NCBI RefSeq assembly: GCF_016342405.1
Contig: NZ_JAEINN010000001.1
Span: 310,001-374,000, forward strand
DNA length: 64,000 bases
Reading direction: 5' to 3'
Source: Maridesulfovibrio ferrireducens
GTDB lineage: Bacteria > Desulfobacterota > Desulfovibrionia > Desulfovibrionales > Desulfovibrionaceae
Position numbers and translations under genes: made by a program. Shown here piece by piece: positions 45,140 to 53,575 of this stretch (position 1 is its first letter; every line of letters begins with the position of its first letter). The notes below the pieces were generated by a model that was not told where the DNA came from, searched no databases, and was given only the letters and a program-made list of their open reading frames with translations.

Positions 45140-45185
45140 TTTTGCCGTTATCTTTGGAGGAAATCATAACTCTGGAGATGACATC

Positions 45186-45446
45186 ATGTCTTTTAAGAAA
45201 TTAAAAACAACGACTAAGGAATCAAAACGTCAAGATACGTTTTTTAAAAATCTTTTAGCTGAACTTCCCCCCATCATTCCTCGTAAGGAGCTGCCTAAGT
45301 ACCTTGGTAACTTGATAAGTGTAGGCTATATGGCAAATCTTGATTCTGCCGGGCAAGGACCAGAATCACGCAGAATCGGCGGTCACGTTGTTTATGAACG
45401 TGATAGTTTTGTACAGTGGCTTGAATCCCGCACAGGGAATGATTAA
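45186..45446 (+). CDS. Small DNA-binding (AlpA/excisionase-like) protein
   Basis: 86 residues starting at 45186 with GGAG upstream. The pattern IPRKELPKYLGNLISVGYMANLDSAGQGP...RIGGHVVYERDSFVQWLESR is the winged-helix layout of AlpA/excisionase family regulators (R-x-x-L, then G-x-x-x-x-Y-x-x-x-x-F/L-x-x-W). It lies 3 bases before the prim-pol gene and may regulate it. Confidence 0.7.
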   Translation: MSFKKLKTTTKESKRQDTFFKNLLAELPPIIPRKELPKYLGNLISVGYMANLDSAGQGPESRRIGGHVVYERDSFVQWLESRTGND

Positions 45447-45449
45447 GCC

Positions 45450-47501
45450 ATGCTGGATTATCTTCATATAAATAAATCTAGTATAAGCCGTGCCGCTTTG
45501 CTGTACGCTCGCTCTGGAATTTCCGTCTTTCCATGCATTGATAAACGCCCCTGTGTTTCTGGCGGATTTAATGCTGCGAGCACAGATTTAGATCAAATCA
45601 ATGCTTGGTGGCAGAGATTTCCTGATGCAAATATTGGAAGTCCTACTGGCGCAAATAGTTTTGTCTTAGATATTGATCCTCCGCATGGAGAGGAATCTCT
45701 AGCCTTCCTTGAAAGCAATAATTCTCGGTTACCTGAAACTTTGACCCAGCGAACCGGAAGTGGTGGAAGACATCTTTTCTTTTCCAAGCCGGTCGGAATG
45801 GATATTCGCAACTCTGCCGGTAAAATTGGATTGGGTCTCGATATTCGAGGTTCTGGCGGTTATGTCATTCTGCCACCTTCCATTCATAAATCAGGAAATA
45901 GCTATCAATGGATAACCGAAGTTTTACCCGTTGATGCTCCGGCTTGGCTGATCGAGTTGATTGTTCAAAATTCCAAGTCTGGATCATCCGTTCCAAATTC
46001 ACTAGGTAAGAATATTCCTTATGCTCAGTCTTTATTGAATGCCAAAGAAGGCTCTCGGAACGATTCTCTTAACAAGGCAGCCTTTCAAGTTGGGAAAGAC
46101 ATAGCTTCGGGAAAGACCGGAGCAGAAAGCGTCAATGCTATTGCAGAGGCTGCTTTGAAAACAGGACTTGGTTCACAGGAAGTTCAGAGTACGATTCAAA
46201 GCGGTGTGCAGGCCGGGAAAAAAGTAGTTGAGGAAAGTAATCCATACTCAAGCCTTGAAACCGCTCCGTGGCCCATTCCTGCTAAGAATGTCTTTTATGG
46301 CTTGGCGGGGGAATTTGCACAATTTGCAGTCGAGCAATCTGAAGCCGATCCTATTGCTGTCCTAGCTACTTTCTTATGCCGCTTTGGCGTTGAGATCGGT
46401 CACTCTCCGCATATGTTTGCTGGGGAAAAGCAGTATGGCAGAATTAATGTTGTGCTGGTCGGCCAAAGTTCAAAGGCTCGAAAAGGCACATCCGCTTTGC
46501 CCATTCGTGAACTTTTCAGTTTCAATGAAAAGCAATGGATTCCCGCACACACTTCTCAAGGGCCGCTTTCCAGTGGGGAGGGTCTAATTCATGCCATTCG
46601 TGACCCAGAACATAAGTTTCAGGTGGATAAGAGTACTGGTGTTTGTGAATCCATTACGACAGATCCCGGTGTTGACGACAAACGGCTGTTTATTCTGGAT
46701 CAGGAATTTGCTGGAGCTCTTGCCTGTACTAAAAGGGAAGGGAATACCCTTTCAACTATAATCCGTACATTGTTTGACGGTGGCACTATCGAGCCGCTGA
46801 CCAAAACCAGCAGGCTGGTGGCCACAAATCCCCATGTAGCTATCACAACACATATCACGTTGCAGGAGCTGCACGCTCGTCTTGACCGAGTCGAGATATT
46901 TAACGGCTTTGCTAACCGATTTTTATGGCTCTGTGTTCGCAGAACAAAACTCATTCCATTCCCCGAGCCGCTCAACGTTTCGATGGTGAAACAATTTCAA
47001 GATAAGCTGATCTCCCTTCTAAAATTATCAAAGTCACGATCTCAGATGGATTTTAGTCCTGAAGCAAAAAAGGAGTGGGGAGACAACTATCCATTTCTTG
47101 CAAAAGAACGAGCTGATCTACTCGGCTCAGTGCTGAATCGGTCTGAAGCGTATGTCAGGCGCATAGCGTTAATTTATGCCCTGCTTGATGGATGTGAGAG
47201 TGTTGAACTTTCTCATCTAAGGGCTGCGCTTTCGCTTTGGGATTTTTGCGAACAGTCAGCGCAGTTCATTTTTGCGGGCATGGAAACAGATTCGACATGT
47301 CAGAAAATATTAGAAGCTTTGGAGGAGTCTGGCGGAAGATTGGACACTTCTGGGTTGTATAAGTTTTTTGGAAATCACATCTCGAAAAAGAAAATGACCG
47401 TTGCCCTGAATAACCTCCTTGCCAGCAAAAATATACGGCTTGATGAGATGAAGCCTGAAGGTGGCGGAAGACCTCGAAAATTATTTTATTTGTGCGAATA
47501 A
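45450..47501 (+). CDS. Prim-pol / DUF3987 replication protein
   Basis: 683 residues. Residues 10-170 are a bifunctional primase-polymerase domain (YARSGISVFPC, WWQRFPDANIGSPTG, FVLDIDPPHGEESL, RTGSGGRHLFF), with the DxD of DIDPP as catalytic acids. Residues 260-600 are a DUF3987-type ATPase-like domain (Walker-like VGQSSKARKGTS, LFILDQEFAGALA). A short winged helix-like C-terminus ends in GRPRKLFYLCE. Such proteins start replication of plasmids and integrated elements. Iteron-like repeats follow directly. Confidence 0.85.
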   Translation: MLDYLHINKSSISRAALLYARSGISVFPCIDKRPCVSGGFNAASTDLDQINAWWQRFPDANIGSPTGANSFVLDIDPPHGEESLAFLESNNSRLPETLTQRTGSGGRHLFFSKPVGMDIRNSAGKIGLGLDIRGSGGYVILPPSIHKSGNSYQWITEVLPVDAPAWLIELIVQNSKSGSSVPNSLGKNIPYAQSLLNAKEGSRNDSLNKAAFQVGKDIASGKTGAESVNAIAEAALKTGLGSQEVQSTIQSGVQAGKKVVEESNPYSSLETAPWPIPAKNVFYGLAGEFAQFAVEQSEADPIAVLATFLCRFGVEIGHSPHMFAGEKQYGRINVVLVGQSSKARKGTSALPIRELFSFNEKQWIPAHTSQGPLSSGEGLIHAIRDPEHKFQVDKSTGVCESITTDPGVDDKRLFILDQEFAGALACTKREGNTLSTIIRTLFDGGTIEPLTKTSRLVATNPHVAITTHITLQELHARLDRVEIFNGFANRFLWLCVRRTKLIPFPEPLNVSMVKQFQDKLISLLKLSKSRSQMDFSPEAKKEWGDNYPFLAKERADLLGSVLNRSEAYVRRIALIYALLDGCESVELSHLRAALSLWDFCEQSAQFIFAGMETDSTCQKILEALEESGGRLDTSGLYKFFGNHISKKKMTVALNNLLASKNIRLDEMKPEGGGRPRKLFYLCE

Positions 47502-47502
47502 A

Positions 47503-47602
47503 GCGAATTTTGCGAATTTACTAAAAGTGCCATGAGAGTAAGTTCGCAAAATTCGCATGCTTTAGATCGAGATAGTAAATTCGCAAAGTTCGCAAAAATC
47601 GC
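47503..47602. repeat. Iteron-like TTCGCAAAA repeats
   Basis: GCGAATTT occurs at 47503 and 47512 (9-base period). The inverted form AAATTCGC occurs at 47549 and 47577, with variants AAGTTCGC (47586) and AAAATCGC (47595) again at 9-base period. Location directly after a replication gene suits an origin or an operator set. Confidence 0.55.
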
Positions 47603-47672
47603 AATAAAAATAAAAAAAGCAGGGATAGCGGTTGTTGGTTCAGGTGCTCTTATTGGAGTTTGCGTATCCTGC

Positions 47673-47680
47673 TAAGCCAG
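47673..47680 (-). other. Possible ColE1-type oriT nic site
   Basis: The minus strand reads CTGGCTTA, identical to the nic octamer I recall for ColE1 (CTGG/CTTA). It lies 93 bases before mobC. Small hairpins occur just to the right (TTTGCTCCGCAAA near 47699 and GAGGGAG...CTCCCT near 47729). Confidence 0.5.
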
Positions 47681-47772
47681 CCTACCCAATGTCACACTTT
47701 TGCTCCGCAAAAACATTGGGGCTGGTGAGGGAGTTGCTCCGCCTCCCTTCAAACCCTCTGGACGAAATACAT

Positions 47773-48072
47773 ATGAATAATGCCAAAAAAACAAAACATC
47801 TCTCACTGCGAGTGAGTCCACAAGACAAGGAATGCATTCTTGCCCTAGCCGATGAATGCGGCATGAGTCTCGCTGATTTTGTGCGAGTTCGCCTCGGGCA
47901 AACCAGAGTGCGTCGCACTAAAATAGAAAGAGAAAAGCTGCTTCATATTGCCTGTATTGGTAACAATCTGAATCAGCTCGCCCGCTGGGCAAATACATAT
48001 AAGAGCAGTGCCGATTCGCTTTTAATTATTTCCGAGCTGACTGAAATTGAGCGGGAGGTGAAATGTATATGA
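47773..48072 (+). CDS. mobC: Mobilisation accessory protein MobC-like
   Basis: 99 residues from the ATG at 47773. LSLRVSPQDKECILALADECGMSLADFVRVRLG is a ribbon-helix-helix DNA-binding segment, followed by the MobC motif ACIGNNLNQLARWAN. MobC-type proteins bind oriT and help the relaxase. It overlaps the relaxase gene start. Confidence 0.85.
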   Translation: MNNAKKTKHLSLRVSPQDKECILALADECGMSLADFVRVRLGQTRVRRTKIEREKLLHIACIGNNLNQLARWANTYKSSADSLLIISELTEIEREVKCI

Positions 48073-49502
48073 AGGTTTTCGCTCATGGTCAGGGAGATGG
48101 AGCCAAGGCCGTTAATTACGTGATTGATCCGAAAAGGAAGGGGCGGGAGGAATCGCCGCCTGAAGTTTTGCGCGGAGATCCGGAGATAGTCCGAAAGGTG
48201 ATCGGATCAACGGGTCGTAAGTGGAAGTATACTTCAGGCGTTCTTTCATGGGCTCCAGAAGATCAGGTTTCGCCAGAAACTGAAAAGAAGATCATGGAAG
48301 ATTTTGAGAAAACAGCTTTCGCAGGCATGGAACCTGATCAATATTCGGTCTTGTGGGTTCGGCATAGCCACGCAGGGCATCATGAAATGCATTTCATAAT
48401 CCCACGTACGGAATTGACTCAGGATAAGGCTATGAATGCATGTCCACCGGGTTGGCAGAAGCAATATGATGTCTGGCGGGATTTATGGAACGAGCGAATG
48501 GAGTGGGCAAGGCCGGATGATCCGAAGCGGGCGCGAGTTGCTCAGCCGGGTAAGGAAATTCAGTTTGACAGCAAAAACAAACGGGCAGAGCTGAAGCAAC
48601 AAATTACGGATTATCTGGCTCAGGGCATTTCTAAGGGCGTTTATCAAAACAGGGATGATTTAATTGAAGGGATGGAAAAAGCAGGTTTTTCCATCCCACG
48701 TAAGGGCAAAAAGTATATCACATTGGAGTCGTCTCAGGACGGTCAACGAATAAGGATGAAAGGAGGAATCTATGCAGCATCTTGGAGAGCTGACAAGCAA
48801 ATTGAAAGAGCAGGTGAACTCACAGTCGCAGGAAATGGAGCAAGCCGTACAGGACGTATTTCACGACTTGAGCGAGAGCTTGAGGAAGTACGCCGCAGCC
48901 GAGCTGAATACAATCAAAAACGATATGGACGAACAGCTGCAAAAGTTGAGAAAGAGGCAGTCCGCAATTTCGGCTTATCATTGGAAGCAAAATTTACTGG
49001 CAAATTTCCTATCCGCTTTGCTGCTAGTCATAGTGTCGGTCTCCATAACAGGATTCTACGGTTGGAGAATCAACGAGAATCACGAGGAATTAGCGAGAAT
49101 CAACACACAAATAGCAAGCCAGAAGAAGAATATAAGCAAATTTACAGCATGGAAGATCAACGCATATCAGACCGAGAGTCAAAAATATCTGGTCTTTCCC
49201 AAGGGAATGAAGCTGGAAATAACACGCACAGAGAGCGGAAGTCCTGCGCTTTTACTAAAGAGGTAGATCATGAACGAGTTAAGTCAGAACTTATCGGAGG
49301 CATTGGGAAGAATAGAGAAGGAACAAAGTCGCAGGTTAAGCGACCAGGACGAGAAAATTGCCGAGCTGACAAGGGAGGTTCAAGGTTGTCGGGACTTGCA
49401 GAAAGACTTGGAAAGAGTCTTGAGCGAGTTGGAGCTGTTGTCGGGGCGTTTGGACGGGTAGTGGTGAGAAAACGGGTGAAAAATAAGGTGATGGGGCGTT
49501 AA
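48063..49502 (+). CDS. mobA: MobA-type relaxase
   Basis: 479 residues. N-terminal relaxase domain: MKVFAHGQGDGAKAVNYVID and the metal motif LWVRHSHAGHHEMHFIIPR. In this motif the order His, Glu (+7), His (+9) resembles the HEN variant of ColE1 MbeA with His in place of Asn. The C-terminal half (from about residue 235) is polar, low in complexity and overprinted by two other genes. Start may be 48063 or 48069; GGGAGG at 48053 fits the latter better. It nicks oriT to start transfer with help from a conjugative element. Confidence 0.88.
   Translation: MYMKVFAHGQGDGAKAVNYVIDPKRKGREESPPEVLRGDPEIVRKVIGSTGRKWKYTSGVLSWAPEDQVSPETEKKIMEDFEKTAFAGMEPDQYSVLWVRHSHAGHHEMHFIIPRTELTQDKAMNACPPGWQKQYDVWRDLWNERMEWARPDDPKRARVAQPGKEIQFDSKNKRAELKQQITDYLAQGISKGVYQNRDDLIEGMEKAGFSIPRKGKKYITLESSQDGQRIRMKGGIYAASWRADKQIERAGELTVAGNGASRTGRISRLERELEEVRRSRAEYNQKRYGRTAAKVEKEAVRNFGLSLEAKFTGKFPIRFAASHSVGLHNRILRLENQRESRGISENQHTNSKPEEEYKQIYSMEDQRISDRESKISGLSQGNEAGNNTHRERKSCAFTKEVDHERVKSELIGGIGKNREGTKSQVKRPGRENCRADKGGSRLSGLAERLGKSLERVGAVVGAFGRVVVRKRVKNKVMGR
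48772..49266 (+). CDS. MbeB-like protein nested in mobA
   Basis: 164 residues read in another frame inside mobA, preceded by AAAGGAGGAATCT, a very strong ribosome site. It has an N-terminal coiled-coil (residues 1-65), one transmembrane helix (LLANFLSALLLVIVSVSITGF) and a second helical part. ColE1-family plasmids carry mbeB in the same nested position. Probable mobilisation accessory membrane protein. Confidence 0.78.
   Translation: MQHLGELTSKLKEQVNSQSQEMEQAVQDVFHDLSESLRKYAAAELNTIKNDMDEQLQKLRKRQSAISAYHWKQNLLANFLSALLLVIVSVSITGFYGWRINENHEELARINTQIASQKKNISKFTAWKINAYQTESQKYLVFPKGMKLEITRTESGSPALLLKR
49270..49461 (+). CDS. MbeD-like coiled-coil protein nested in mobA
   Basis: 63 residues starting 4 bases after the MbeB-like stop, with AAGAGGTAG upstream, also nested in mobA. 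The whole sequence is an amphipathic helix with heptads (LSEALGRIEKEQSRRL, IAELTREVQ, LERVLSELELLSG). In ColE1, mbeD has this size and place and is linked to entry exclusion. Confidence 0.7.
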   Translation: MNELSQNLSEALGRIEKEQSRRLSDQDEKIAELTREVQGCRDLQKDLERVLSELELLSGRLDG

Positions 49503-49534
49503 TGTGTGATGATACAGGATTTATTCACAATTTA

Positions 49535-49584
49535 CAGGATTCCTAATCCTGGTGCCGCAGGTTCGATTCCTGCCGGGGTCACCA
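49535..49584 (+). pseudogene. 3' half of a tRNA-Arg(CCU), likely foreign att remnant
   Basis: Contains a full anticodon arm CAGGA-TTCCTAA-TCCTG (anticodon CCU), variable loop, T-arm GCAGG-TTCGATT-CCTGC, 3' acceptor strand and CCA. The 5' half is absent: upstream bases do not form a D-arm or matching acceptor. Followed by a terminator-like GTTAACTC/GAGTTAGC hairpin. Confidence 0.8.
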
Positions 49585-49851
49585 TTTAGTACAAAAGTAG
49601 TACAATATTAAAGGGTTAACTCTTTTTTTTGAGTTAGCACTTTTTTGCGTTTATTTGCGGTATTTTTGGTGTGCTGCCAACCTTTGGTGCCAACCGGGGT
49701 GGGTGTATTCGTAAATTTGTATAATTAATTCTTGTTTTTAGTATGTTGAAACTATATATTATGACTGTCTAAACTAAAAGATTGAAGAGTAAATAGTTTG
49801 TCTTCATGCACAGTATGGTTTTCGCAACAATTTCATTAAAAGGTAAAATCC

Positions 49852-50688
49852 ATGTCTAGAACAGCTGACAGCAAACATATTGCGGTCATCATTCGAGTCT
49901 ACTCACGGGTGGACGATGCTAAAGCTCTTGTACAAATCATACAGCAATATTGGAAAAAAAATAAATATACCCTTTTTATAGCGCACAATGGCGCGAATGA
50001 TGGTTATATCCTTGATGAAGAAATCAGACAACAGGCAGAGGTTATTGATGTTACAGAAAATTCAGGGCATCTATCTGGAGCTACCGATCTTGTAAAAAAA
50101 AGCTATGCGCATATTCAATGCCGTCAGGACATTGATTATGTGCTCTTTATAGAGTCTGATTTTTGGATTTTTGATGATGCATTGATTAATGAAGGTATTT
50201 TGTCTGGTGCTGATATTGCCACAACGATCTGGATCGAAAAAAGAAAATCACTTGGCGTTGACTTCTTTTTGATAAAAAAATCCTATATTGCCGCCCACCC
50301 GGAAATACTCAAGTGGGAGGCGTCACCAGAAACCGATATGCGGAACTTTGCCCATGAGAGCAAGGCAAAAATATATATTTTTAATGGGTTGCGTCCTGTA
50401 CATGTTCCAGCACTTATGCGCAATCTTTTTGAGCATATGTTTAGCCCCATCTATTACGCAGGTGGGCGCTTTAGACTTTTTTCAAAGCACAAAGCTCTTT
50501 CGCATCATATCGAAGATTTACCAAAAGGTATGCATACTAAAAAAGCCATTGCTAATGCCCTTGTGCAAGAAATATTTTTTGCAGATATTCCGCTTTACCC
50601 ATTGTCCTTTATAGACCTCTTTGTGCAGAGGATTGCTCGTTATGTGCCTCAGTCTTCTTGGTATAGGCGTTTTTTTATAAAATATTAG
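49852..50688 (+). CDS. Glycosyltransferase-like cargo protein
   Basis: 278 residues. GT-A-like features: VIIRVYSRVDDAKALVQII at the N-terminus, NSGHLSGATDLV, and an acidic motif VLFIESDFWIFDD. No membrane helix. Looks like a short family 2-like glycosyltransferase acting on surface sugars. It lies alone after the tRNA-Arg remnant and is more AT-rich than core genes, consistent with cargo. Confidence 0.7.
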   Translation: MSRTADSKHIAVIIRVYSRVDDAKALVQIIQQYWKKNKYTLFIAHNGANDGYILDEEIRQQAEVIDVTENSGHLSGATDLVKKSYAHIQCRQDIDYVLFIESDFWIFDDALINEGILSGADIATTIWIEKRKSLGVDFFLIKKSYIAAHPEILKWEASPETDMRNFAHESKAKIYIFNGLRPVHVPALMRNLFEHMFSPIYYAGGRFRLFSKHKALSHHIEDLPKGMHTKKAIANALVQEIFFADIPLYPLSFIDLFVQRIARYVPQSSWYRRFFIKY

Positions 50689-50786
50689 TAGGCTAATCAA
50701 GAGGCAGAGACTAACTTCTATAATAACCAAAAAAATCGAAAGATAATCAAATCCCCCCAGTGACCAAATCAAACCAATCAGGATGA

Positions 50787-50827
50787 CCTTCAATTTTCAT
50801 GATTATTTAACAATATGAAATTGAAGG
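50787..50827. other. Inverted repeat before the DUF6573-like relic
   Basis: CCTTCAATTTTCAT pairs with ATGAAATTGAAGG over an AT-rich spacer of about 14 bases. It overlaps the probable leader of the gene at 50838; operator or hairpin cannot be separated. Confidence 0.4.
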
Positions 50828-50837
50828 AGATTTACTT

Positions 50838-51235
50838 ATGCACGGGCTTGATGATTCACTGTTCAACGTAATCTTTTCATATACCAGAAAGCAGGCAATC
50901 GAAGACGGAAATTTAATCGTGTGACCGGGCAGGCGAAGCAGACCGGATTCAAGGTTCCAGTAGCGGTGTCTCTGAATCTGTATGCGAAGCACATCACTCC
51001 ACCGAAAGGACTTGAAGGCGAAGGGCAGAGCGTTACTGGTCGACTCCATGACTTGTTCACCATGTGCTTGTTAGCTATGCAGGATAAGCTGGACCAGAGC
51101 AGGATAAGCTTTCAGGTCTTGTTTTTAACCAAGTCACAGCCTAGGACCCTTGAAGACGTAGAGGTTATCAGTCCGTGCGGGCCAGACGATGATATGAAGC
51201 CCTGCATTACTCTGATGCTGCCTGATGATGATTAA
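50838..51235 (+). pseudogene. Frameshifted DUF6573-type plasmid gene
   Basis: An ATG at 50838 with GAAGGAGA upstream starts HGLDDSLFNVIFSYTRKQAIEDGNLIV and stops. One base missing near 50920 would join it to TGQAKQTGFKVPVAVSLNLYA...RLHDLFTMCLLAM in another frame. Together they match the DUF6573 pattern (S-Y-T-R-x-Q-A-I-x-D-G, G-F-K-x-P-V-A-V-x) found on many plasmids. About 132 codons in total. Single frameshift, so decay is recent or a sequencing error. Confidence 0.7.
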
Positions 51236-51788
51236 AACTGAATAGCTTGCTGGTTAACTGGACTGGAGTTGATCTATTTGGATTCTGTGGTATTTTGGGG
51301 ATTCAAAACCATACAGGCTGAGAATAGAAGCAGGGGCAGTATGGTATTTACTGGATAGCAGGCGGATGCAGACAACAGCGATCCTGTGAATATGGGGATG
51401 GGGTGTGCCTCTGTAATCCTTCAGGGGCATCACCTGAAACTGAAAGGTTGGTCTACCAATTTTCTAAATTTCGCTTCTGTGGCGGTGTTCTGCGGTATAG
51501 AAAAGCACCATTTGGGTAGCGCCTTTTTAGCATAAATAGTGATTAATTAATGCCTGATAGTAGGCTGAATTCGAGATAATATATAGTATTTCAAAACTAG
51601 ATTCACAATATATAGCATGGCTCAAAGATATCAAAGGACGGGGTGCCCGAGCGCAGCTCCGTTCGGTGTTAGCTGCAAATCGAGAGCTAATCTTTTTCTA
51701 TTAGGGTAATTGTGCCCCGGATGGAGGCTCAATTCATTGATTGCTAATATCGGGAGCCGATTGAGATGGAGTTGATCGCGGGAAAGAA
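51236..51788. other. 553-bp gene-free stretch
   Basis: No frame with a ribosome site on either strand, and no tRNA or clear terminator found. Local short palindromes occur (for example near 51590-51620, TATATAGT / ATATATAG) but nothing that I can assign. Confidence 0.5.
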
Positions 51789-52754
51789 TCAATTTGACCT
51801 ACAGATAGCCCCAATCTTCATAAGCGATTCCAACACATCCCTTTCCGCAGGCAACTCCCCATAAACAATAGCCCCAAGCCCATCCCGATACGCGGAACTT
51901 AACGATCCCCACACTTTTTCTGTGTCAGCAAAAATAGGACATCCTGCAATATTCATGTCTATCCACTTGGCATCTCCAACCGGGGCTTCCTGATCATATT
52001 TACGCACCACTTCCAGTAGCTCATGAAAGGCAGAAGAGCCGACGAAGGTTTGAATTTCTTTCCTCTGCATAAGCTGGTGGATGTCGTAGATATGTCTGAT
52101 TTTCTGGCGCAGAGATTCGATCGGAGTCTCACTGCATGATGCTTTGACTATTGCCATGACTTTTTCTGTGAAGGTCCGCTCAAGGCATAGAACCTGAAAC
52201 GAGAAAGGCTGAAGGTCAAATTGCTTGATAATTTCATCTTGCCCACGGCTTTTCAGAAAGTCGTGAATATAAGTAGAAATCGGCATGGGCTGAGCTGGTG
52301 ACGGATGGGCGAAGGCGTTAACTTCCAACAAAATTTTATTTGAAACAGGCCCAAATGTTCCATCGAATGACTTTGGGTACGAATAGTAGATCTTACGTAT
52401 CATGGAGCCTTTGCTGCTGCCTTTCAGTTCTTCTTTTAAATCCACACTCGCTACTGTGGTGATTCTTTTGAGTAGCTTTTTTGTCTGGTTAGCTGGCTGG
52501 TCCTTGTCTGTAATGACGGCAAGGTCAACATCTTCTGAAAAGCGTTCGATACATCCGTATGCTTTGGAAAGTGAAGTCCCGCCTTTGAATACCGTCACAT
52601 CTGCAAGGTCTGTCTGGGCAATGCGATAGATGGCCAATGTCAGCCAGTAATCTTTTTCAATGAAGATGTTTTGCAGGCGGAGGTGTTCTGCGGTGGCCTG
52701 AATTGCGTCTTTAAAAAGCTCTTCGGATTCATGAAGTTTCACACTATACCCCAT
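51789..52754 (-). CDS. abiEii: AbiEii/AbiGii-type nucleotidyltransferase toxin
   Basis: 321 residues. The nucleotidyltransferase signature FKGGTSLSKAYGCIERFSEDVDLAVI (G-G-T-S then D-x-D) is the AbiEii type. It transfers nucleotides to a target RNA and arrests growth when not balanced by AbiEi. Overlaps the antitoxin gene end by 16 bases. Confidence 0.88.
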   Translation of the reverse strand: MGYSVKLHESEELFKDAIQATAEHLRLQNIFIEKDYWLTLAIYRIAQTDLADVTVFKGGTSLSKAYGCIERFSEDVDLAVITDKDQPANQTKKLLKRITTVASVDLKEELKGSSKGSMIRKIYYSYPKSFDGTFGPVSNKILLEVNAFAHPSPAQPMPISTYIHDFLKSRGQDEIIKQFDLQPFSFQVLCLERTFTEKVMAIVKASCSETPIESLRQKIRHIYDIHQLMQRKEIQTFVGSSAFHELLEVVRKYDQEAPVGDAKWIDMNIAGCPIFADTEKVWGSLSSAYRDGLGAIVYGELPAERDVLESLMKIGAICRSN

Positions 52755-53482
52755 GCCTTTTTGTTTCTCAGAATCGTTTCAGATATTGGCAATTTGTATT
52801 TCGTATATGGATTCAAAGTCGCACGCAATGACTCGATCAGAAAGGGTTTAGCTAACCCTTCAGGAATGGTTTCGCAAAGGTTTCCACAAAGGGCTCGAAC
52901 CATGGGAGGGTATGCTTTCGCAAACTGAACAAATCTTTTCAATTCCCTTTCTGTAAGGTCTTTCATACTTTTCCCAACAGCAGCAACAATTTCGTCCGGT
53001 GTGCAATCCTGAGCTTTCTTGATGAATCTCAGAGCCTCAAGCAGTTCTAGCAGGGGAATGTCGTTTTCATCGATCGATGAAACATAACTGCGCACGAACT
53101 GGACTTGCAGTTTACCCACCGTTTGTTTTTTTCTGGGAGTGATAGTCGCAATGGTTAGAGTACTCGGAACCTGCGTGGCTATCTGGAGTTTGAGATATAC
53201 TGACTGTCCGGTGAGGAGTCCGGTTATTTTGTCGCCTTTGCGTGTCAGAAAAGAAATAAGTTCCTCATCAGAAGGGCTAACTTGCCCAAAAATAGTTTCC
53301 TTGGGGCGGTAGAAAGCCCCTTTAGCTTGTCGGATTAAAAACTGCTTTTTCACCAGACGTTCCAACGCTTTTGCCAGAGCTTGCGGCTTGCTTTTCTGCA
53401 AGTCTCTAAAGTCCTGATAAGTGATGATCTTCCCCGGCGGGATCGATTCTATATAATTATTTATCTGCGCTGAAACCTGCAT
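52739..53482 (-). CDS. abiEi: AbiEi-type antitoxin (DUF6088-like)
   Basis: 247 residues. N-terminal winged helix (IPPGKIITYQDFRDL...ALAKALERLVKKQFLIRQAKGAFYRPK) followed by an antitoxin domain (GLLTGQSVYLKLQIATQVPSTLTIAT). In AbiE systems this protein represses its operon and neutralises AbiEii. First gene of the pair; together they can stabilise the island and give abortive infection phage defence. Confidence 0.85.
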   Translation of the reverse strand: MQVSAQINNYIESIPPGKIITYQDFRDLQKSKPQALAKALERLVKKQFLIRQAKGAFYRPKETIFGQVSPSDEELISFLTRKGDKITGLLTGQSVYLKLQIATQVPSTLTIATITPRKKQTVGKLQVQFVRSYVSSIDENDIPLLELLEALRFIKKAQDCTPDEIVAAVGKSMKDLTERELKRFVQFAKAYPPMVRALCGNLCETIPEGLAKPFLIESLRATLNPYTKYKLPISETILRNKKAWGIV

Positions 53483-53575
53483 GATTTAATTCTCTCCTGA
53501 AATAAAGTTATTCTCCTTTTGTTATTTGTCAAGTTTTTAGTGGTTAAAACGTGACAAAAAGATTACATAAACCTG

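Noticed and set aside
47503-47602. CRISPR array
   Set aside because: Repeats are only 8-9 bases with no spacers of constant length, and no cas genes occur in the window.
49270-49461. Nested frames in mobA as chance shadows
   Set aside because: Both nested frames have strong ribosome sites, consecutive placement and the membrane/coiled-coil character of ColE1 MbeB and MbeD, so they were kept as genes.
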